Source: Kutzneria sp044547355
GTDB lineage: Bacteria; Actinomycetota; Actinomycetes; Mycobacteriales; Pseudonocardiaceae
Length of the DNA: 64,000 bases
Direction: 5' to 3'
Assembly: GCF_044547355.1 (NCBI RefSeq)
Contig: NZ_JBIUAG010000019.1
Coordinates: 118,298-182,297, forward strand
Notes under the pieces: generated by a model
What the model was told of the DNA's origin: nothing
The model's input: the letters and a program-made list of their open reading frames with translations, nothing else
Database searches by the model: none
Made by a program: the position numbers and the translations under genes
In this document: positions 62,741 through 64,000 of the stretch, piece by piece
Position numbering within the stretch: the first letter of the stretch is position 1
How the letters are laid out: each line of letters begins with the position of its first letter

Positions 62741-62782
62741 TGACAGTGAGCGCTGTCACGGTCAAGGTGAGAGCGCTCTCAC
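62741..62782 (+). promoter_or_regulatory. Tandem LacI-type operators of the GH1 gene
   Basis: Two palindromes share the AGCGCT-type centre of LacI-family sites. TGACAG-N6-CTGTCA lies at 62741-62758, and the perfect 16-bp palindrome GTGAGAGCGCTCTCAC lies at 62767-62782. The latter resembles the CebR box (TGGGAGCGCTCCCA) of cellobiose regulation in streptomycetes. TTGACA (62740-62745) overlapping the first site is a good -35. The GH1 ATG follows at 62810. No LacI-type regulator gene is in the window. Confidence 0.7.
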
Positions 62783-62809
62783 CATTCGCTGTCGCAGGGA
62801 GGACGGACG

Positions 62810-63757
62810 ATGGGCAGAAGCCGGACGGTCGCCGCCACCGCCGACGGCTGCTGGGACACCTTCGCCGGCTTCGGCCGCCCGGCCTACCGCTTCCCGGTGG
62901 CCTGGGCCGGTGTCCAGCCCGACGGGTGCGGCCCCGTGCCGCGGGCGTGCCTCGCTTTCTACGACCGGCTCGTGGACCGGTTGCTGGACAAGGGCGTCAC
63001 GCCGATCGCCACGCTGTACCAGTGGGACCTGCCGCAGGCCATCGACGAGGCCGGCGGCTGGGCGTCCCGCGACACCGCGCTGCGCTTCGGCGAGTACACC
63101 GCCGCCGTGCACGACGCCCTCGGCGACCGGGTCCGCCTGTGGACCACGCTCGACGAGCCCTCCCGCGCCGCCTTCCTCGGCTACGCGCAGGACCCCGTCG
63201 CCGCGCTGCGGTCCGCACACCACCTCCTGCTCGGGCATGGCCTCGCGGTGTCGCAGATCCGCGACCGAGCCCCCGAGCAGGAGGTCTCCATCGTCCTCAA
63301 CCTCACCACCGTGCTCGTCGACCGTGACGACCACGCCCACACCGCCGCGTTCCGCAAGGTCGACGGCCTGCGCAACCGCTTCTTCCTCGACCCGCTGTTC
63401 GGCCGTGGCTACCCGGCCGACGTCCTCGCCGACACCGCCTGGCTCGGCCCCTGGGACTCGGCCGTGCTCGACGGCGACCTGGACCTCGTGGCCGAACCCG
63501 TCAACTGGTACGGCGTCACCTACTACGGGCCCACTCGTGTGGTCCCCGCCGAGGACGCCCTCGACGTCACCGGCGCCGGGCACCCCGGCCTGCGCGGCGT
63601 CCGGCTGCTCGCCCCCCACTTCTCCGACGGCCACTTCCCCGACGACAGCGACGAGGCCTTCGCCGAGCTCATGCTCCGCCTCAGCATCGACTATCCGGAA
63701 CTGCCGCTCATGGTCACTGAGCACACGCCGCGACACCCGGCGGCCATCGCCGTGTAG
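62810..63757 (+). CDS. Truncated glycoside hydrolase family 1 protein
   Basis: A 315-aa GH1 (beta-glucosidase)-like protein; the family normally spans about 450 residues. YRFPVAWAGVQPDG, PIATLYQWDLPQAI, and the acid/base region WTTLDEP (E116, where TxNEP is usual) are present, as is VNWYGVTYYGPTRVV. The nucleophile region reads LMVTEHTP with E304 where ITENG is expected, and the protein stops 11 residues later, missing the last about 90 residues including the aglycone-site Trp motifs. The N-terminal first about 60 residues (QIEGA region) are also missing. GGGAGGACGG precedes the ATG. It may be inactive or strongly modified. Confidence 0.75.
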   Translation: MGRSRTVAATADGCWDTFAGFGRPAYRFPVAWAGVQPDGCGPVPRACLAFYDRLVDRLLDKGVTPIATLYQWDLPQAIDEAGGWASRDTALRFGEYTAAVHDALGDRVRLWTTLDEPSRAAFLGYAQDPVAALRSAHHLLLGHGLAVSQIRDRAPEQEVSIVLNLTTVLVDRDDHAHTAAFRKVDGLRNRFFLDPLFGRGYPADVLADTAWLGPWDSAVLDGDLDLVAEPVNWYGVTYYGPTRVVPAEDALDVTGAGHPGLRGVRLLAPHFSDGHFPDDSDEAFAELMLRLSIDYPELPLMVTEHTPRHPAAIAV

Positions 63758-63848
63758 CGGGAGGCGGTGGGGGTCACTTGCCGGCGCGAGCCGGGCCGAC
63801 GTAGGTGCCGGGGTGGAGTCTGATTGAGGGGCGAGGGTCGTTATCCAG

Positions 63849-63883
63849 GTGACTCCGGGGTCGGTTTGGTTAGTGACTCCGGG
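63849..63883. repeat. Direct repeats possibly marking a mobile-element end
   Basis: GTGACTCCGGG occurs at 63849-63859 and again at 63873-63883 (24-bp period), in a stretch of lower GC than its surroundings, between the truncated GH1 gene and a gene end at the window edge. Repeated short motifs near an element end occur in IS21-like elements, but the identification is speculative. Confidence 0.35.
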
Positions 63884-63914
63884 TGGATTTTGCGCGGAGA
63901 CCTCTGCTTGTGTT

Positions 63915-64000
63915 TTAACCCTTCTTTCGTTTCTTGCCCTTCCTGGAGGCTGCGGTGGTCCTCTTCCCCGGGGTGTAACGCCTGGCCCGACGCGTGTTCG
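63915..64000 (-). CDS. 3' end of an unidentified gene (partial)
   Basis: On the minus strand an open frame entering from the right ends at TAA 63917-63915. The visible C-terminus is very basic: RRARRYTPGKRTTAASRKG then KKRKKG. Such tails occur on transposases, DEAD-box helicases and ribosomal-associated proteins; 27 residues are not enough to decide. Base composition around it differs from neighbours. Confidence 0.4.
   Translation of the reverse strand, partial: NTRRARRYTPGKRTTAASRKGKKRKKG

Noticed and set aside
62563..62810. M-box (ykoK) magnesium riboswitch upstream of mgtA
   Set aside because: The leader from the predicted start is only about 125 nt, and the conserved M-box helices were not recognised.

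Overview
The window is high-GC (around 70% by eye), densely coding actinobacterial chromosome, with frequent GTG/TTG starts and many 1-8 bp stop/start overlaps. XRE-DUF397 genes, large SARP/STAND regulators, an F420-type LLM oxidoreductase and a SAM methyltransferase of the actinomycete DUF574 type point to the Pseudonocardiales (Kutzneria/Amycolatopsis-like). That placement is inference from gene content, not from a marker gene. No tRNA, rRNA or CRISPR array was seen.

Layout. 1-3911: end of the trp operon (trpA), lgt and an OmpR-type two-component system. 3930-8517 (minus): a tight three-gene unit of a Tat-type TAXI lipoprotein, a P-loop kinase and a membrane NACHT protein with a seven-bladed WD40 domain; this is the best candidate for an undescribed system. 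8641-14355: two dicarboxylate/glutamate symporter paralogues around a BtuFCD/FecBCD-type ABC importer. 14644-20701: gltBD. 20766-28332: a MarR-membrane pair, a proline-rich surface protein, DUF4239, LLM oxidoreductase, Fic, DUF2461, an alpha/beta hydrolase and a 199-aa protein. 28452-38398: central metabolism and envelope (pyk, tesB, uppP, gnd, dacB) with regulators. 38614-40857: a SulP-carbonic anhydrase fusion. 41050-43704: a poorly coding patch, a possible TetR remnant, two small proteins and an XRE-DUF397 pair. 44016-56906: two SARP-NB-ARC-TPR regulators and one LAL/LuxR regulator around a MacB-like ABC exporter, with no biosynthetic genes. 57043-62663 (minus): a YdjG/YdjI-like pair, then mgtA and mgtC with a candidate leader ORF. 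62741-64000: LacI-type operators, a truncated GH1 gene and the edge of what may be a mobile element.

Many 3' ends carry long, nearly perfect palindromes. They fall into at least two related families shared between distant loci, one with paired compensatory changes, so they look like dispersed structured elements reused as terminators rather than unrelated hairpins. Starts were adjusted wherever a Shine-Dalgarno sequence, an overlap or the family N-terminus supported it.
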